Below are positions 17,808-27,409 of a stretch of DNA of 64,000 nt, one piece after another. The DNA comes from Neobacillus mesonae (lineage in GTDB: Bacteria > Bacillota > Bacilli > Paenibacillales > Paenibacillaceae): NCBI GenBank assembly GCA_023715865.1, contig JAMBOW010000001.1, positions 2,480,001 through 2,544,000 of the forward strand, written 5' to 3'. Numbering within the stretch: the stretch's first letter is position 1; each line of letters begins with the position of its first letter. A model generated the notes under the pieces. That model worked only from the letters and a program-made list of their open reading frames with translations. It was not told the origin of the DNA and made no database searches. Both the position numbers and the translations under genes were made by a program.

Positions 17808-18365
17808 CTAGAGTGACGTAAGTTCACTCTCTGTCACCCATTTATGGTTTGTAACCCGTTCTCCGCCAGTCGTTGGCGTGAAATCAACCATATATACTGT
17901 AGTCTGCTCTGCCGAGTCGATCGTGGCATGGGCGCCTTTCATTCCTTCCATATGATCGGCCGTAAGCACTACCTCTGCTCCTGGTGTAAGCGGCTCAGTG
18001 CCTGCATCCTGAAGCTCTTCTTGTATGACCCATTTATGGTTCGTCACTCGCTCACCGCCATTAGTCGGCGTATAAGAAACTGTATAGACAGTCGTGTTAT
18101 AGGCTCCGCTAATGGTCGCCTCTGCTCCCTCCATTCCCGGCATATGGTCTGATGTTATCTTTGCTTCTTCTTCGACTTTATACTTCGGGTTTGCCGCTTC
18201 CTCTAATCCTTCAGGCACCTCGCCCGAAGAGGAATGATTCATTTCAGAATGCTCCCCATGATCCTCCATGCTTACGGCTTGATCCTGGTCATTACCAGCA
18301 TTCCCGCCACAACCGGCAAGTAAGAGCATCGCGGAGATCGCGATGAATCCCATTTGTTTTTTCAT
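17808..18365 (-). CDS. YdhK-like lipoprotein with two DUF1541 repeats
   Basis: A 185-residue secreted lipoprotein (lipobox LLAGC). A His/Met-rich stretch (MEDHGEHSEMNH) that could bind copper follows. Two copies of a DUF1541 unit come next, each containing DHM-GM-GA-ATI and GGERVTNHKWV. B. subtilis YdhK has the same architecture; its function is not established. The promoter carries a CsoR-type operator, which supports a role in copper handling. Confidence 0.88.
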   Translation of the reverse strand: MKKQMGFIAISAMLLLAGCGGNAGNDQDQAVSMEDHGEHSEMNHSSSGEVPEGLEEAANPKYKVEEEAKITSDHMPGMEGAEATISGAYNTTVYTVSYTPTNGGERVTNHKWVIQEELQDAGTEPLTPGAEVVLTADHMEGMKGAHATIDSAEQTTVYMVDFTPTTGGERVTNHKWVTESELTSL

Positions 18366-18405
18366 TTTCTGTTCACCTCATTTGGAGTCTGTGTATACGG
18401 TCTAT

Positions 18406-18434
18406 ATTATACCCTATAGGGGTATAATTCAAAC
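18406..18434 (-). promoter_or_regulatory. Promoter with CsoR-type copper operator
   Basis: On the minus strand -35 TTTGAA, a 16- to 17-base spacer and -10 TATAAT can be read. The spacer and -10 are overlain by the 17-bp inverted repeat ATACCCTATAGGGGTAT (18409-18425). This matches the GC-flanked palindromes bound by the copper sensor CsoR in Bacillus. Copper would release the repressor and induce the lipoprotein gene. Confidence 0.75.
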
Positions 18435-18467
18435 GAAATCATTTATTTTCATGCGAATATAGGCACT

Positions 18468-18493
18468 AAAAAAGAGCTGAATATTATCAGCTC
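18468..18493 (-). terminator. Intrinsic terminator after kimA
   Basis: GAGCTGA-TAATAT-TCAGCTC followed by TTTTTT on the minus strand. Confidence 0.88.
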
Positions 18494-18534
18494 CTTAGCA
18501 CATGTATAAAGCAGTCTCTTCTTTAAACAGCAAT

Positions 18535-20361
18535 TTATTTCTTTAGATGGTACGGAACTGTAGTAACAACGACATTTTTTCGATACAGCAAATGGGTGCG
18601 AATCATTAAGCTGGATTGGTTGTGCAAAGCATTATGCCATCCCTTTTTCGGAATAAACTGCGGTATAACAACCGTCACTTCATAATTTGCTTCCTTGGCC
18701 TTGTACTGAATCGTATCAATAAACTTAGAGAGCGGTCCAATGATACTTCGATAAGGCGAGTATAGTGTGACAAGCCGAATATCAGGCTGCCACTCCTTCC
18801 ATTTTTTCGCGAATGCAGCTTCCTCCTCTTTATCGAACGATACATATACCGCAATAATTTGATGGGCAGCTAAAGCCTTCGCATAGTTTAACGAATTTTC
18901 CACAACATGCGTGATCCCCGCAACAGGTAGAATAATGACGTTTCCTTCTACAGGCACAGCAGGCTCACAGGTGGAGAGTCTAAGCTGATCGGCAATGGCA
19001 TCATAGTGTTTACGAATTTGATGAAAAATCAGCAGCATGATCGGCAGGAAGATAAGAACCGGCCATACCTGAGAAAATTTTGTCAAAAAGAATACCAGTA
19101 CAACGATAAAGCTGATCAGAGCGCCGATCGAGTTAATGGTAAGCTTCACCCCCCAGCCTTTCGGCTTCTCACGAATCCACTTGACCATCATGCCTGTCTG
19201 AGAAAGTGTAAAAGGAATAAATACCCCTACCGCATAAAGGGGGATAAGATGCTCTGTTTGTGCTCCAAACACAATGATTAAAGCGATAGACAAGAGGCCT
19301 AAGATCATAATTCCATTAGAATATCCCAATCGATCTCCTCTTACAGTAAACATCCGAGGGATAAATTTATCTTTCGCCAAGTTAACAGCGAGCAGCGGGA
19401 AAGCCGAATACCCCGTATTTGCTGCTAATATCAAGATTAACGCTGTCGTACCTTGAATGAAGTAGTAGACCAAATGACGTCCAAACGTTTGTTCAGCGAT
19501 CTGGGACACAACCGTCACTTCAGCCATCGGACTGACGCCATAATAATAAGCCAGCAGGACGATTCCTGAAAAAAGGATAGCCAAAAGCGTACCCATAGCC
19601 ATTAGTGTTTTTGCCGCGTTATTCGGTGCAGGATCCTTAAAATTCGGAATCGCATTCGAAATCGCCTCCACCCCGGTAAGAGCAGAACATCCCGACGAGA
19701 ATGCTCTAAGCAGCAGGAAAAGACTAATTCCCGCTACAGGTGTCCCGATGGATGGGTGCAGCTCAGGCGATATTTTGCCGGTCACGATGTTAAATAATCC
19801 AACCCCGATTAGAATAAACAGTGCGATGACAAACAGATATACCGGATAAGCAAGCACTGAGGCAGATTCCGTCACTCCCCTCAAATTAAGCACAGTCAGG
19901 ATTAATACGAATAACACCGCAATCCACACTTTATCATCATGCAGCACAGGAAAAGCCGATGTGATCGCATCCGTACCTGCGGATACACTGACCGCCACCG
20001 TAAGGATATAATCGACGAGCAGGGACCCGCCGGCAATAAGCCCCGAATACTTGCCGAGGTTGGTCTTGGAGACAACATAAGCCCCGCCCCCCTGCGGGTA
20101 TGCAAATATAATTTGACGGTAAGAAAGAATCAGCGCAGCCAGCAGTATTAAAACCCCGATTGCAATAGGGACAGAATACCAGAATGCTAACGTACTGACT
20201 GTGACAAGGACTAATAATATTTGTTCCGGACCATAGGCCACCGAGGATAACGCATCAGAAGAAAGTATGGCGAGGGCCTTTTTCTTATTAAGCTTTTGTT
20301 CCCCTGCTTCGTTGGATTTCAAAGGACGTCCGATCAATAGTCTTTTTAAGCTGAACATCAT
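18535..20361 (-). CDS. kimA: Potassium importer KimA (APC superfamily)
   Basis: A 608-residue membrane protein with about 12 helices and a cytoplasmic USP-like C-terminal domain (about residues 450-608). The N-terminus (FSLKRLLIGRPLKSNEAGEQ, then KLNKKKALAILSSDALSS) matches B. subtilis KimA/YdaO, a high-affinity K+/H+ symporter inhibited by c-di-AMP. In B. subtilis a c-di-AMP riboswitch precedes it; I see no such conserved element in the 200 bases upstream here. ATG 20361 or the next ATG 20358 follows GGCGGTGG; the frame extends to 20373. cdaS is two genes downstream. Confidence 0.9.
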   Translation of the reverse strand: MMFSLKRLLIGRPLKSNEAGEQKLNKKKALAILSSDALSSVAYGPEQILLVLVTVSTLAFWYSVPIAIGVLILLAALILSYRQIIFAYPQGGGAYVVSKTNLGKYSGLIAGGSLLVDYILTVAVSVSAGTDAITSAFPVLHDDKVWIAVLFVLILTVLNLRGVTESASVLAYPVYLFVIALFILIGVGLFNIVTGKISPELHPSIGTPVAGISLFLLLRAFSSGCSALTGVEAISNAIPNFKDPAPNNAAKTLMAMGTLLAILFSGIVLLAYYYGVSPMAEVTVVSQIAEQTFGRHLVYYFIQGTTALILILAANTGYSAFPLLAVNLAKDKFIPRMFTVRGDRLGYSNGIMILGLLSIALIIVFGAQTEHLIPLYAVGVFIPFTLSQTGMMVKWIREKPKGWGVKLTINSIGALISFIVVLVFFLTKFSQVWPVLIFLPIMLLIFHQIRKHYDAIADQLRLSTCEPAVPVEGNVIILPVAGITHVVENSLNYAKALAAHQIIAVYVSFDKEEEAAFAKKWKEWQPDIRLVTLYSPYRSIIGPLSKFIDTIQYKAKEANYEVTVVIPQFIPKKGWHNALHNQSSLMIRTHLLYRKNVVVTTVPYHLKK

Positions 20362-20567
20362 GTCCACCGCCATTTTAATGTGATAGGTAATAAAGTAAGA
20401 ATGTTGCTTGCTTAGATTAATCCTCTACGAAATAGAAGTAAAATTGGCTGGCTTTCACTTATCGCTGAATTTCTTTGTTTTTTAACTGCGGCGGATAAAG
20501 TAAGCGCTTTAAACCTGATTTGTTTATGTAAATCTCATACTCGCTTCAATTAGCGTGAAAATACATA

Positions 20568-20607
20568 AAAAAGGCTCCACCAGCTGGTAAGCTGATAGAA
20601 CCTAAAT
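20568..20607 (-). terminator. Intrinsic terminator after the PucR-associated operon
   Basis: On the minus strand AGGTTCTATCAGC and GCTGGTGGAGCCT pair imperfectly and are followed by TTTTTT. Confidence 0.8.
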
Positions 20608-20641
20608 TTTTTAAAGTTATTTAAGAAGTGCTGCTTTAACT

Positions 20642-22195
20642 CTATTTCATTTTTCCTACAACTTTGACTCTTAATCTGGTTGCATTTTCGGGATGATAAG
20701 CCAGTGGTGTTTCTTCTACTTCCACCAATTCAATGGTATCCGAAGCGGCTCCAGCAAGTACGGCTTGTTTTACTGCTTTTCCCTCCGCATCTTGAAGTGA
20801 AGCCTCGCGCGGCTCTCGGGAATAAATATAAATCTGTTCATATTGACCGCTGATCTGAGCAATTGATGCGCCGATTGCATTGGCTACATTTCCGTTCTCC
20901 GTCTTGATCATGCGGGCTACCCCGCGAATTTTATCCGGGATAATAATACTGCCTCCGCCGACCAGAACCAGCTGAACATCTTCGGACGATGTCTTCATCT
21001 TATCAATTGCCTGCTCAATGATCGATGAAATTTCAGCCTGCACTGCTGCCGCAAACTCTTGATCTATGTGGGATACTAGGCTCTTATCTCCGACATCAGC
21101 AAGACCCAAACGAACAGCGATGTCCGTGGTCGTAAGCGTGCTTCCGCCAAAGACAAGCGCTTCTTCACCGATCCTATAGCCCACGCTGTCAGGCCCGACC
21201 GTAATCTTACCGCTGTCATCCACACGGACAATACTGCCTCCGCCAAGCCCAACAGAAATGATGTCCGGCATTCGGAAATTAGTGCGGATATCGCCGACCT
21301 CCACGGCAACAGATGATTCTCTCGGAAATCCATCCTGCAGAACCCCGATATCTGATGTCGTACCCCCTACATCGAGAACCATCGTATCTTTGATCTGTGC
21401 CAAATAAGAGGCACCCCGAATGCTGTTCGTAGGTCCGCAGGCAATCGTTAGGATAGGGAACTGCTTCGCATAGTCAATCGACATCAGGGTTCCGTCATTT
21501 TGGCACAAATACACCTGTGCGCTTTTGATGCCTTCCTCTTCTAGAGCGCGAACGAATCCTTTAGTAGTCGTATCAATGACTTTGCACAATGCCGCATTGA
21601 GTATCGTCGCATTTTCCCGTTCAATAAGCCCCACCGAGCCAATCAAAGAAGAGCAGGAAACCGGGAATGCTTCGCCGTACACTTCATAAATGAAGTCACG
21701 AACCTTGAGCTCCTGGTCATTTTTAATGGAAGAGAATACACCGATAACGGCGATGGACTCGACTTTGTCCCGCCATTCCTCTAAAAGGGACTTGATCTCC
21801 GTCTCATCGATCTCTCCAAGTAATTGACCATCGTATTCGTATCCACCCTGAACCAATGCATAATTTCCAGACAGTATTTCCACCATATCTTTTGGCCAAG
21901 CCGTATACGGAGGGACAGAAGCCGTTGCAGGATAACCTAGCCGAATGACCCCGACCTTCGCCAGCTTCTTGCGTTCTACAATGGCATTCGTGCACTGTGT
22001 TGTGCCAAGCATGGCATGTGTTATTTTGGCTTTATCAATATCTGCTTCCTGCAGCAAATTCCGGAGTGATGCTTCAATTCCTGTCTTGATATCTAAACTC
22101 GTTGGAGATTTTACCGCGTGAATCAGCTGATGACGCTCGTCCAAAATAATGGCATCTGTATTCGTGCCGCCTACATCAATCCCAATTCTATACAT
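20642..22195 (-). CDS. Hydantoinase/oxoprolinase family protein
   Basis: A 517-residue ATP-dependent amidohydrolase-type protein (HyuA_N plus Hydantoinase_A). It begins MYRIGIDVGGTNTDAIILD, the ribonuclease-H-like phosphate-binding signature, and has a second one in VLDVGGTTSDIGVL. Family members hydrolyse hydantoins, 5-oxoproline or similar cyclic amides with ATP; the substrate here is unknown. The start ATG overlaps the stop of the DUF917 gene by 8 bases and follows GGCGGTGG, so translation is coupled. It is the last gene of the operon. Confidence 0.88.
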   Translation of the reverse strand: MYRIGIDVGGTNTDAIILDERHQLIHAVKSPTSLDIKTGIEASLRNLLQEADIDKAKITHAMLGTTQCTNAIVERKKLAKVGVIRLGYPATASVPPYTAWPKDMVEILSGNYALVQGGYEYDGQLLGEIDETEIKSLLEEWRDKVESIAVIGVFSSIKNDQELKVRDFIYEVYGEAFPVSCSSLIGSVGLIERENATILNAALCKVIDTTTKGFVRALEEEGIKSAQVYLCQNDGTLMSIDYAKQFPILTIACGPTNSIRGASYLAQIKDTMVLDVGGTTSDIGVLQDGFPRESSVAVEVGDIRTNFRMPDIISVGLGGGSIVRVDDSGKITVGPDSVGYRIGEEALVFGGSTLTTTDIAVRLGLADVGDKSLVSHIDQEFAAAVQAEISSIIEQAIDKMKTSSEDVQLVLVGGGSIIIPDKIRGVARMIKTENGNVANAIGASIAQISGQYEQIYIYSREPREASLQDAEGKAVKQAVLAGAASDTIELVEVEETPLAYHPENATRLRVKVVGKMK

Positions 22196-23291
22196 GATCA
22201 GCCACCGCCTTTTTAACAAGTTCCTCAATAGGAACATAATCATAGTCATATCCAAAGTATCTTGGTCCTGCTGTTTCTATTCCTTTGTCCGTTCTCCATT
22301 TCTCGTGAGCAGGGAGGCCAATGACCCGTACCCGTTTGCCATATTTCAAACTCTCGGTTGTCACAGGCGTTAAAGTTTCATAATCAACCAGACAGATTAA
22401 ATCCGGGGTCATCGCCACAACCTGGTCGTCTTTTTCCGCGATGAGATTCTCATTTTGAAAATGAACCTTCATATTTCCGCCTTTATGAGCTTCAATCCCT
22501 TCCAGATTCATTTTTCCGAGGTTAAATCCTCCCTTGGTCTCTCTGATCACATCAATGATTTTTCCTTGGAAGAGTTCATACCCGGATACAAGACCAAGCA
22601 GCTCCTGCAGTTTATCCTTGGCGTCTCTATTTTTCGAAGCTATAATTTCTCCAATCTGCTCTGACAGAGTAACAATGTGATGAACACCGCTTTTCTTCAT
22701 CTGCGCTCCTGTGGTCGGATACAGGCTTACGAGGGAGCTTGCCCCCATCTCCACCGTCGCTGACCGGCCGAGCCGCTCTGTCCATTTGTTATTAATCGTT
22801 TCAAAAATTCCGATATTCCCTTTCTCATCCGTAATCGCCATCGGTGTCGCTGAAATCCCATCCAGATTAAAGGTAACCATCTGCAGCTCAGGGAATGCTC
22901 TTCCCATCCCATCACAGTCGACCAGCGGCAGCCCCAGCTGTGCTGCGACAACGATAGGGATCATTGAATTGACGCCGCCCGCCTCCATGGGGTATGTGCC
23001 TGCAATATTCTCCTTCCCTAAGTACTGTGACAGCTTTTGAAAAACTTTAACGAATTCACTCCCATTGGGAAACTTCTCAGATGATACAGAAGGAGCTCCC
23101 ATCATAGCAGTCGGAATAAAAAAGTCCTCATCGGCAATCTCATCGACCGAATACAATCTTACAGGGCCATTTTTTTCGATAGCGGAAATTGCCATCAGCT
23201 TACCGATATAAGGGTCTCCGCCACCCCCCGTTCCCAGAAATGCAGCGCCAATTGCTATATTTTCAATAGCAGCTTTATCTAAATATCTCAT
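22188..23291 (-). CDS. DUF917 family protein
   Basis: A 367-residue cytosolic protein starting MRYLDKAAIENIAIGAAFLG, followed by the family's GTGGGGDPY motif, and containing the family's acidic VDCDGMGRAFPELQM segment. DUF917 proteins regularly accompany hydantoinase/oxoprolinase genes and purine or cytosine permeases and probably form the second subunit of a cyclic-amide hydrolase. The ATG at 23291 follows GGAGG and overlaps the permease stop by one base (TGATG). The function is inferred from context only. Confidence 0.87.
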   Translation of the reverse strand: MRYLDKAAIENIAIGAAFLGTGGGGDPYIGKLMAISAIEKNGPVRLYSVDEIADEDFFIPTAMMGAPSVSSEKFPNGSEFVKVFQKLSQYLGKENIAGTYPMEAGGVNSMIPIVVAAQLGLPLVDCDGMGRAFPELQMVTFNLDGISATPMAITDEKGNIGIFETINNKWTERLGRSATVEMGASSLVSLYPTTGAQMKKSGVHHIVTLSEQIGEIIASKNRDAKDKLQELLGLVSGYELFQGKIIDVIRETKGGFNLGKMNLEGIEAHKGGNMKVHFQNENLIAEKDDQVVAMTPDLICLVDYETLTPVTTESLKYGKRVRVIGLPAHEKWRTDKGIETAGPRYFGYDYDYVPIEELVKKAVADHV

Positions 23292-24559
23292 CAATTTTCC
23301 TCCAATATGACAGTTTTTGAAGCCGTAATACGATAGCCTGCGATATAAAGTACAAATGAAATGACAATTCCGATCAGCGGTTGATTCGATACCTGCGGCA
23401 AGCTGGGGAAGAAAGAGAGCACCGTAGGAATAGCAGCGATAACCGAACCAATAAGCCAGGAATATACGCCCAGACGATTCACGCCATCCGTCTCCCTCCA
23501 GCTGTTCTTATCGCCTTTGTTCATCACCCAATAGGAAGCGATCATGACGCCCGCAACCGGCGGTACCATAGCCGACAAAATAGACATGACCGGTGTAAAA
23601 TAATCCAGAATCCCAATAACCGCGAGCACTGTTCCTATCAGTCCAGCCACCCCGACAGCCCATTTTTCTTTTTCCTTAGAGACGTTAAAGACGTTGATTA
23701 GTGCAAAACCTCCGGAAATCGCGTTGACCATATTGGTCTTCCATGCTGCCAGAATCAAGGCAACCCCGCCGATAAACGGTGTGGCAATGCTTAAGAAGAC
23801 AGCCGTAACATCATTCGTTTGGTAAACGAGTGTGAGTACGGCTCCTACGCCGATCATCAGGACACCTGCAGGAATAATGCCGAAGAGGGCTGCTTTCCAC
23901 ACATCGGAACGCTTCCTGGAGAACTGGGAGTAATCGCCTGCAATGACGGCACCAAGTGCAAAGGAACCTATCGTTACAGCCAGACCGTCCATAAAGTTCA
24001 TGTCCTGTTCAGGCCTGTAGCTCGAAATAAGCTGCAAATTGTCACCAGTGAGTGCTTCAATCAGACCATATACACAAAGAACAACGAGCAAAGGTACCGC
24101 AATATAACTTAATACACGAAGCACTTTGATGCCGTACATGGCCGAGACGACCATAACCAGGCCACTGATTAAAGAAGCGACAGGAACAGGCATCGAGATA
24201 TCAAACTCCGCTAACAAATTTGCCAGCGCTGCTCCGCATACATTAGCTTGAATACCAAACCACCCGAGACAGGCTATGGTCAGAAGAATGGAGAGAATGG
24301 TACGCGATCCTTTTTTGCCAAATACCTGGCTGGCGGCCTGAACCGTCGATTTGCCTAAATCCGTGCTCTGAATCCCCTGCAAAATCATGAGAACCACGAT
24401 AATGGAATACCCCACCAAAGTGACTAGTAAGGTCTTGGACATGCTCATTCCTGTTATCAGGGTATTTCCGACGAGAAGACCCGGTATACTGATCATCGCT
24501 CCAGCCCATACAATGGCCAGCGTAAACCACGATTGATGATTTGCTTTATCGGCTTTCAT
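23291..24559 (-). CDS. NCS1 family cytosine/purine permease
   Basis: A 422-residue transporter with about 12 membrane helices, of the CodB type. It has the early WAGAMISIPGLLVGN and later GDYSQFSRKRSDVWKA segments typical of NCS1 proteins. It should import a nucleobase, hydantoin or allantoin-like compound with a cation. The start MKADKANHQS follows AGGAGGAGGG; the frame open to 24586 is an extension. It is the first gene of a three-gene operon that also encodes the DUF917 and hydantoinase-like proteins. Confidence 0.9.
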   Translation of the reverse strand: MKADKANHQSWFTLAIVWAGAMISIPGLLVGNTLITGMSMSKTLLVTLVGYSIIVVLMILQGIQSTDLGKSTVQAASQVFGKKGSRTILSILLTIACLGWFGIQANVCGAALANLLAEFDISMPVPVASLISGLVMVVSAMYGIKVLRVLSYIAVPLLVVLCVYGLIEALTGDNLQLISSYRPEQDMNFMDGLAVTIGSFALGAVIAGDYSQFSRKRSDVWKAALFGIIPAGVLMIGVGAVLTLVYQTNDVTAVFLSIATPFIGGVALILAAWKTNMVNAISGGFALINVFNVSKEKEKWAVGVAGLIGTVLAVIGILDYFTPVMSILSAMVPPVAGVMIASYWVMNKGDKNSWRETDGVNRLGVYSWLIGSVIAAIPTVLSFFPSLPQVSNQPLIGIVISFVLYIAGYRITASKTVILEEN

Positions 24560-24646
24560 ATGTTCCCTCCTCCTATCTCGTTCCAATTTATTTTTCTTAT
24601 TGTAAAAGAAGTGAGTGAGGGACGTCTTTTTCAGAAATAAAAATAA

Positions 24647-24686
24647 AAATCCGAATTTTTGTCTTATTGGACAAAAACTCGGATTT
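24647..24686 (-). terminator. Intrinsic terminator between pucR-type gene and permease operon
   Basis: A 17-bp near-perfect stem (AAATCCGAGTTTTTGTC / GACAAAAATTCGGATTT) is followed by TTATTTTTATTT on the minus strand. It separates the regulator from the operon. Confidence 0.88.
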
Positions 24687-24695
24687 CTTGGCTAA

Positions 24696-26258
24696 TCAGC
24701 TGTTAATTAACCGGTAAATCATACAAGCGAGATATACATCGTAAAATTCTGAATTCAACGTAATGTCATACCCGATCAGCTCACTTATCTTCTTGATACG
24801 ATACTTTACCGTATTTTTGTGAATGAAGAGGAGTCTTGCGCAGTCATCGGGATTCCCCTTCGCATCCAGGAGAAAAGTCGTGAGCGTCTTCATTGACTCG
24901 GAATCATTCAGTACAGGAGCAATAACCGACATCCACTCTTCAATAACCTCTTCTCCCTGTACACTCAAATCAATGGCCCGCTTCATGGACCGAATCTCCG
25001 CTGCTGTAAATAATTTACGATGATGATAAATGAGGTGAACCTTCTTCCCCACCTGATTCACGAGCTGGTACATCCGGCGCACATCCTGTGTGTTTCTCAT
25101 TCTTGGCGCATATACCATTTCAGAAATGGGAGATAGGAAGCTTGTCGTTTCTATATATTCAGCAGCAATCTCATATTCATTGTATTTGTATGAGCAGTTT
25201 CCTAAGAGGACAATAATACAATGATCAATCGTTTGAATAACTGCCGTCTTATAATATTTGGACAGGTACTCCTCCAGCTCTTCACGAATCCGTTTTTCCT
25301 CAGATAAATCCTGAATGTACACAAGCCACATCATTTGAATGGCAGAAACATCAATATGAAGCAATTGAGCCAGCCTGCGCATTTTTTCGCTTTCATCATT
25401 AATGATCGCTTTCACTAAAGCATATTCGCTGACCTCGTTATGCTTGTCTCCCCACAAATTGATAGCGACCTGCACGACTTCACTGATTTTATCAATGGTT
25501 TTTGCCGGAAGCTTTGAATTTTCCTTGATCAGAAATAGATATAGGATCTCTCCGTTTTTTTGATGAACGCTCCGATGCTCTATAGAGCAGGAGGATTCTA
25601 ATTCTTCTGTTCTTATTGTGGCGTTCACCAGTTGAGGAGCATAATCGTGAATCATGTTAGAGACCTCCAACGGCGAGTTACGAGGCCACATCACCTGATT
25701 TACAATTTGTAAATTCGTGTTCGTTAGAATGATGCTCGCTTTGAGCCGGTCCGATAAAAGTTTTAATGTAATCTCTACACTCTGTGAATGCTCGGGCAGG
25801 AGCGACACTTTTTCGAGTGACTCATTTACAAAATTATCGTTGATCGTCTGATTGTTCAGCACAATCGCTTCCATAACCTCATAGATGACCTCGTTGTACC
25901 GCAGCGTGTAATCGTTCTCCGGCATGCAGATGATCATAAAGTCTAAGGACTCTGCAAATTGCAGCAGCTCTTCCGAAATCTCCGGAATAATAATGCCAAC
26001 ATAGTATAAAATCAGGCCCACTTCTCCAAGTCCGTGCAAATAACGAATGGTATCGAACTGTTTGTCCACACTGTCTTTAATAGAGAAAAAGGAGCTGATG
26101 ACCAGTTCTTCCGCATACCACTCTTCTTGAACCGAATTGACAATTTGAGCAGAAAAATCCGCATTGGAAACCTCGAGTACGGATAAGGAAGACACGGTAC
26201 GAGTTAAATTGCTTTCCCCGGTCAGCACCTTTGCGCCTCGAAAGGAAGGCAATTGCAA
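24696..26258 (-). CDS. PucR family transcriptional regulator (start region disturbed)
   Basis: A 520-residue PucR-type activator: an N-terminal PucR domain (LQLPSFRGAKVLTG...VLEVSNADF), a GGDEF-like middle and a C-terminal HTH_30 (DDCARLLFIHKNTVKYRIKKI). Such proteins control purine or amino acid breakdown, here presumably the adjoining permease/DUF917/hydantoinase operon. The frame opens only at TTG 26258, without a good ribosome site. Upstream, ATG at 26281-26279 reads ATG GGG TAA; one more G would give MGVTVKDLLQLP, the exact family start, behind a GTGG-type site. A one-base loss or a base-call error at 26276-26279 is likely. Confidence 0.85.
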   Translation of the reverse strand: MQLPSFRGAKVLTGESNLTRTVSSLSVLEVSNADFSAQIVNSVQEEWYAEELVISSFFSIKDSVDKQFDTIRYLHGLGEVGLILYYVGIIIPEISEELLQFAESLDFMIICMPENDYTLRYNEVIYEVMEAIVLNNQTINDNFVNESLEKVSLLPEHSQSVEITLKLLSDRLKASIILTNTNLQIVNQVMWPRNSPLEVSNMIHDYAPQLVNATIRTEELESSCSIEHRSVHQKNGEILYLFLIKENSKLPAKTIDKISEVVQVAINLWGDKHNEVSEYALVKAIINDESEKMRRLAQLLHIDVSAIQMMWLVYIQDLSEEKRIREELEEYLSKYYKTAVIQTIDHCIIVLLGNCSYKYNEYEIAAEYIETTSFLSPISEMVYAPRMRNTQDVRRMYQLVNQVGKKVHLIYHHRKLFTAAEIRSMKRAIDLSVQGEEVIEEWMSVIAPVLNDSESMKTLTTFLLDAKGNPDDCARLLFIHKNTVKYRIKKISELIGYDITLNSEFYDVYLACMIYRLINS

Positions 26259-26461
26259 TAAATCTTTGACGGTTACCCCATATGTTTCACCACTCTTGCT
26301 GTTGTTTTCTTTGATGCTATTGTTATCTCACAGAACAGGAAATAAACAGTTTGCAGGAATATCAATAAAGACTAATTACCTTACTGTATATGCTTCTCCT
26401 TATTGTAAAACGTTTGTAAATGCTCCGCCACCTATAATACAAAACACCCTGCAGCCTACTT

Positions 26462-27106
26462 TTATATATCCTCTCTTAACTCATCTAACAGTTCCTGATT
26501 ATATTGTATTTCATCTTGTACATTCTTCAGCAGCTGCTCTTTGTAATCTGTAAATTCCCCAGCATCCGCAATCTCTTCATTTGCTGCTAAATGCTTCATT
26601 AGCTTAGCGCTTAGCAGTGATTTCTTATATTCCTCCATGACCAAATCATGGTTCCAAAATTCATCTTCAGATAAACCGGTATTTCTGATTCGATTCTCCA
26701 TTAATTCATACACAAGCTTTTCTTCTTCAGTTACAGGCTTATGGTTTTCAAATGAAGTTCTTTGAAACTCAATCTGCTCGTTAACCTCTGTATCACTTAC
26801 CGTAATCCCCTGCTTACCGGCTTCTAATGCTGTGAGTTCACTAATAAAGAGATTATGGATCAGTTCTTCATCACTAGGCGATTGAACAGGTGTATTTAAA
26901 GAGTCAGCAGCTTCAGCAGCTGATTTATAAAATTCGAATTGTTCTTGTGTGATTTGAATATCCTTCGTTTGAGCAATGATTTGAGAACCCCCATCAGCTG
27001 AAGTGAAGCCGTTTAACGTTTGCTTAAGGTTATCGAACGTGAAAATTAAGACGGTTAATGCACAGACGAACACAATCAGAGCAATGATTATCCTTTTCTT
27101 TTTCAA
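26462..27106 (-). CDS. Membrane-anchored SurA_N-like protein
   Basis: A 214-residue protein with an N-terminal membrane anchor (KKKRIIIALIVFVCALTVLI) and an extracytoplasmic helical domain resembling the SurA/PrsA N-terminal chaperone region (ITQEQFEFYKSAAEAADS...LIHNLFISELTALEAGKQGI, then VSDTEVNEQI). No parvulin isomerase domain follows, so if it aids protein folding outside the cell it does so as a chaperone only. The start follows a GGAGG site. It is monocistronic. Confidence 0.75.
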   Translation of the reverse strand: MKKKRIIIALIVFVCALTVLIFTFDNLKQTLNGFTSADGGSQIIAQTKDIQITQEQFEFYKSAAEAADSLNTPVQSPSDEELIHNLFISELTALEAGKQGITVSDTEVNEQIEFQRTSFENHKPVTEEEKLVYELMENRIRNTGLSEDEFWNHDLVMEEYKKSLLSAKLMKHLAANEEIADAGEFTDYKEQLLKNVQDEIQYNQELLDELREDI

Positions 27107-27409
27107 AACAATGACCTCCTAAGAACCCAAGGTTGGGACTAGTAATAACGATTTGCTTAGTGATTAATAATTGATCCTATTTACAAATTATACTATATTA
27201 TGCTTTTATAATGTACATGGATATGTAATTTATTGATGCTGAGTAGCTTATAAGTTCTGATGTTGAGCATTTTTCCATCCATTTCTTTAGATGTAAAAAG
27301 AAGCTCCTCTAAGTGATTAGAGCAGCCTCTTATAACCGGTTATAAAATTACAATTTGCAAGCCTTTTTCACCTCTTCAGGTCATCAAGCACAGTATAGAA
27401 CAGGTGCAA
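27107..27409. other. Intergenic region with terminator
   Basis: About 300 AT-rich bases. The part near 27107-27200 should hold the promoter of the SurA_N-like gene. At 27295-27330 a hairpin (AGAGGCTGCTCTAA / TTAGAGGAGCTTCT, one mismatch) followed by TTTTT ends the GNAT gene on the minus strand. Confidence 0.65.

Noticed and set aside
20362..20560. Possible ydaO-type c-di-AMP riboswitch before kimA
   Set aside because: I looked for the conserved core expected upstream of this gene and did not see it. A covariance search would be decisive.
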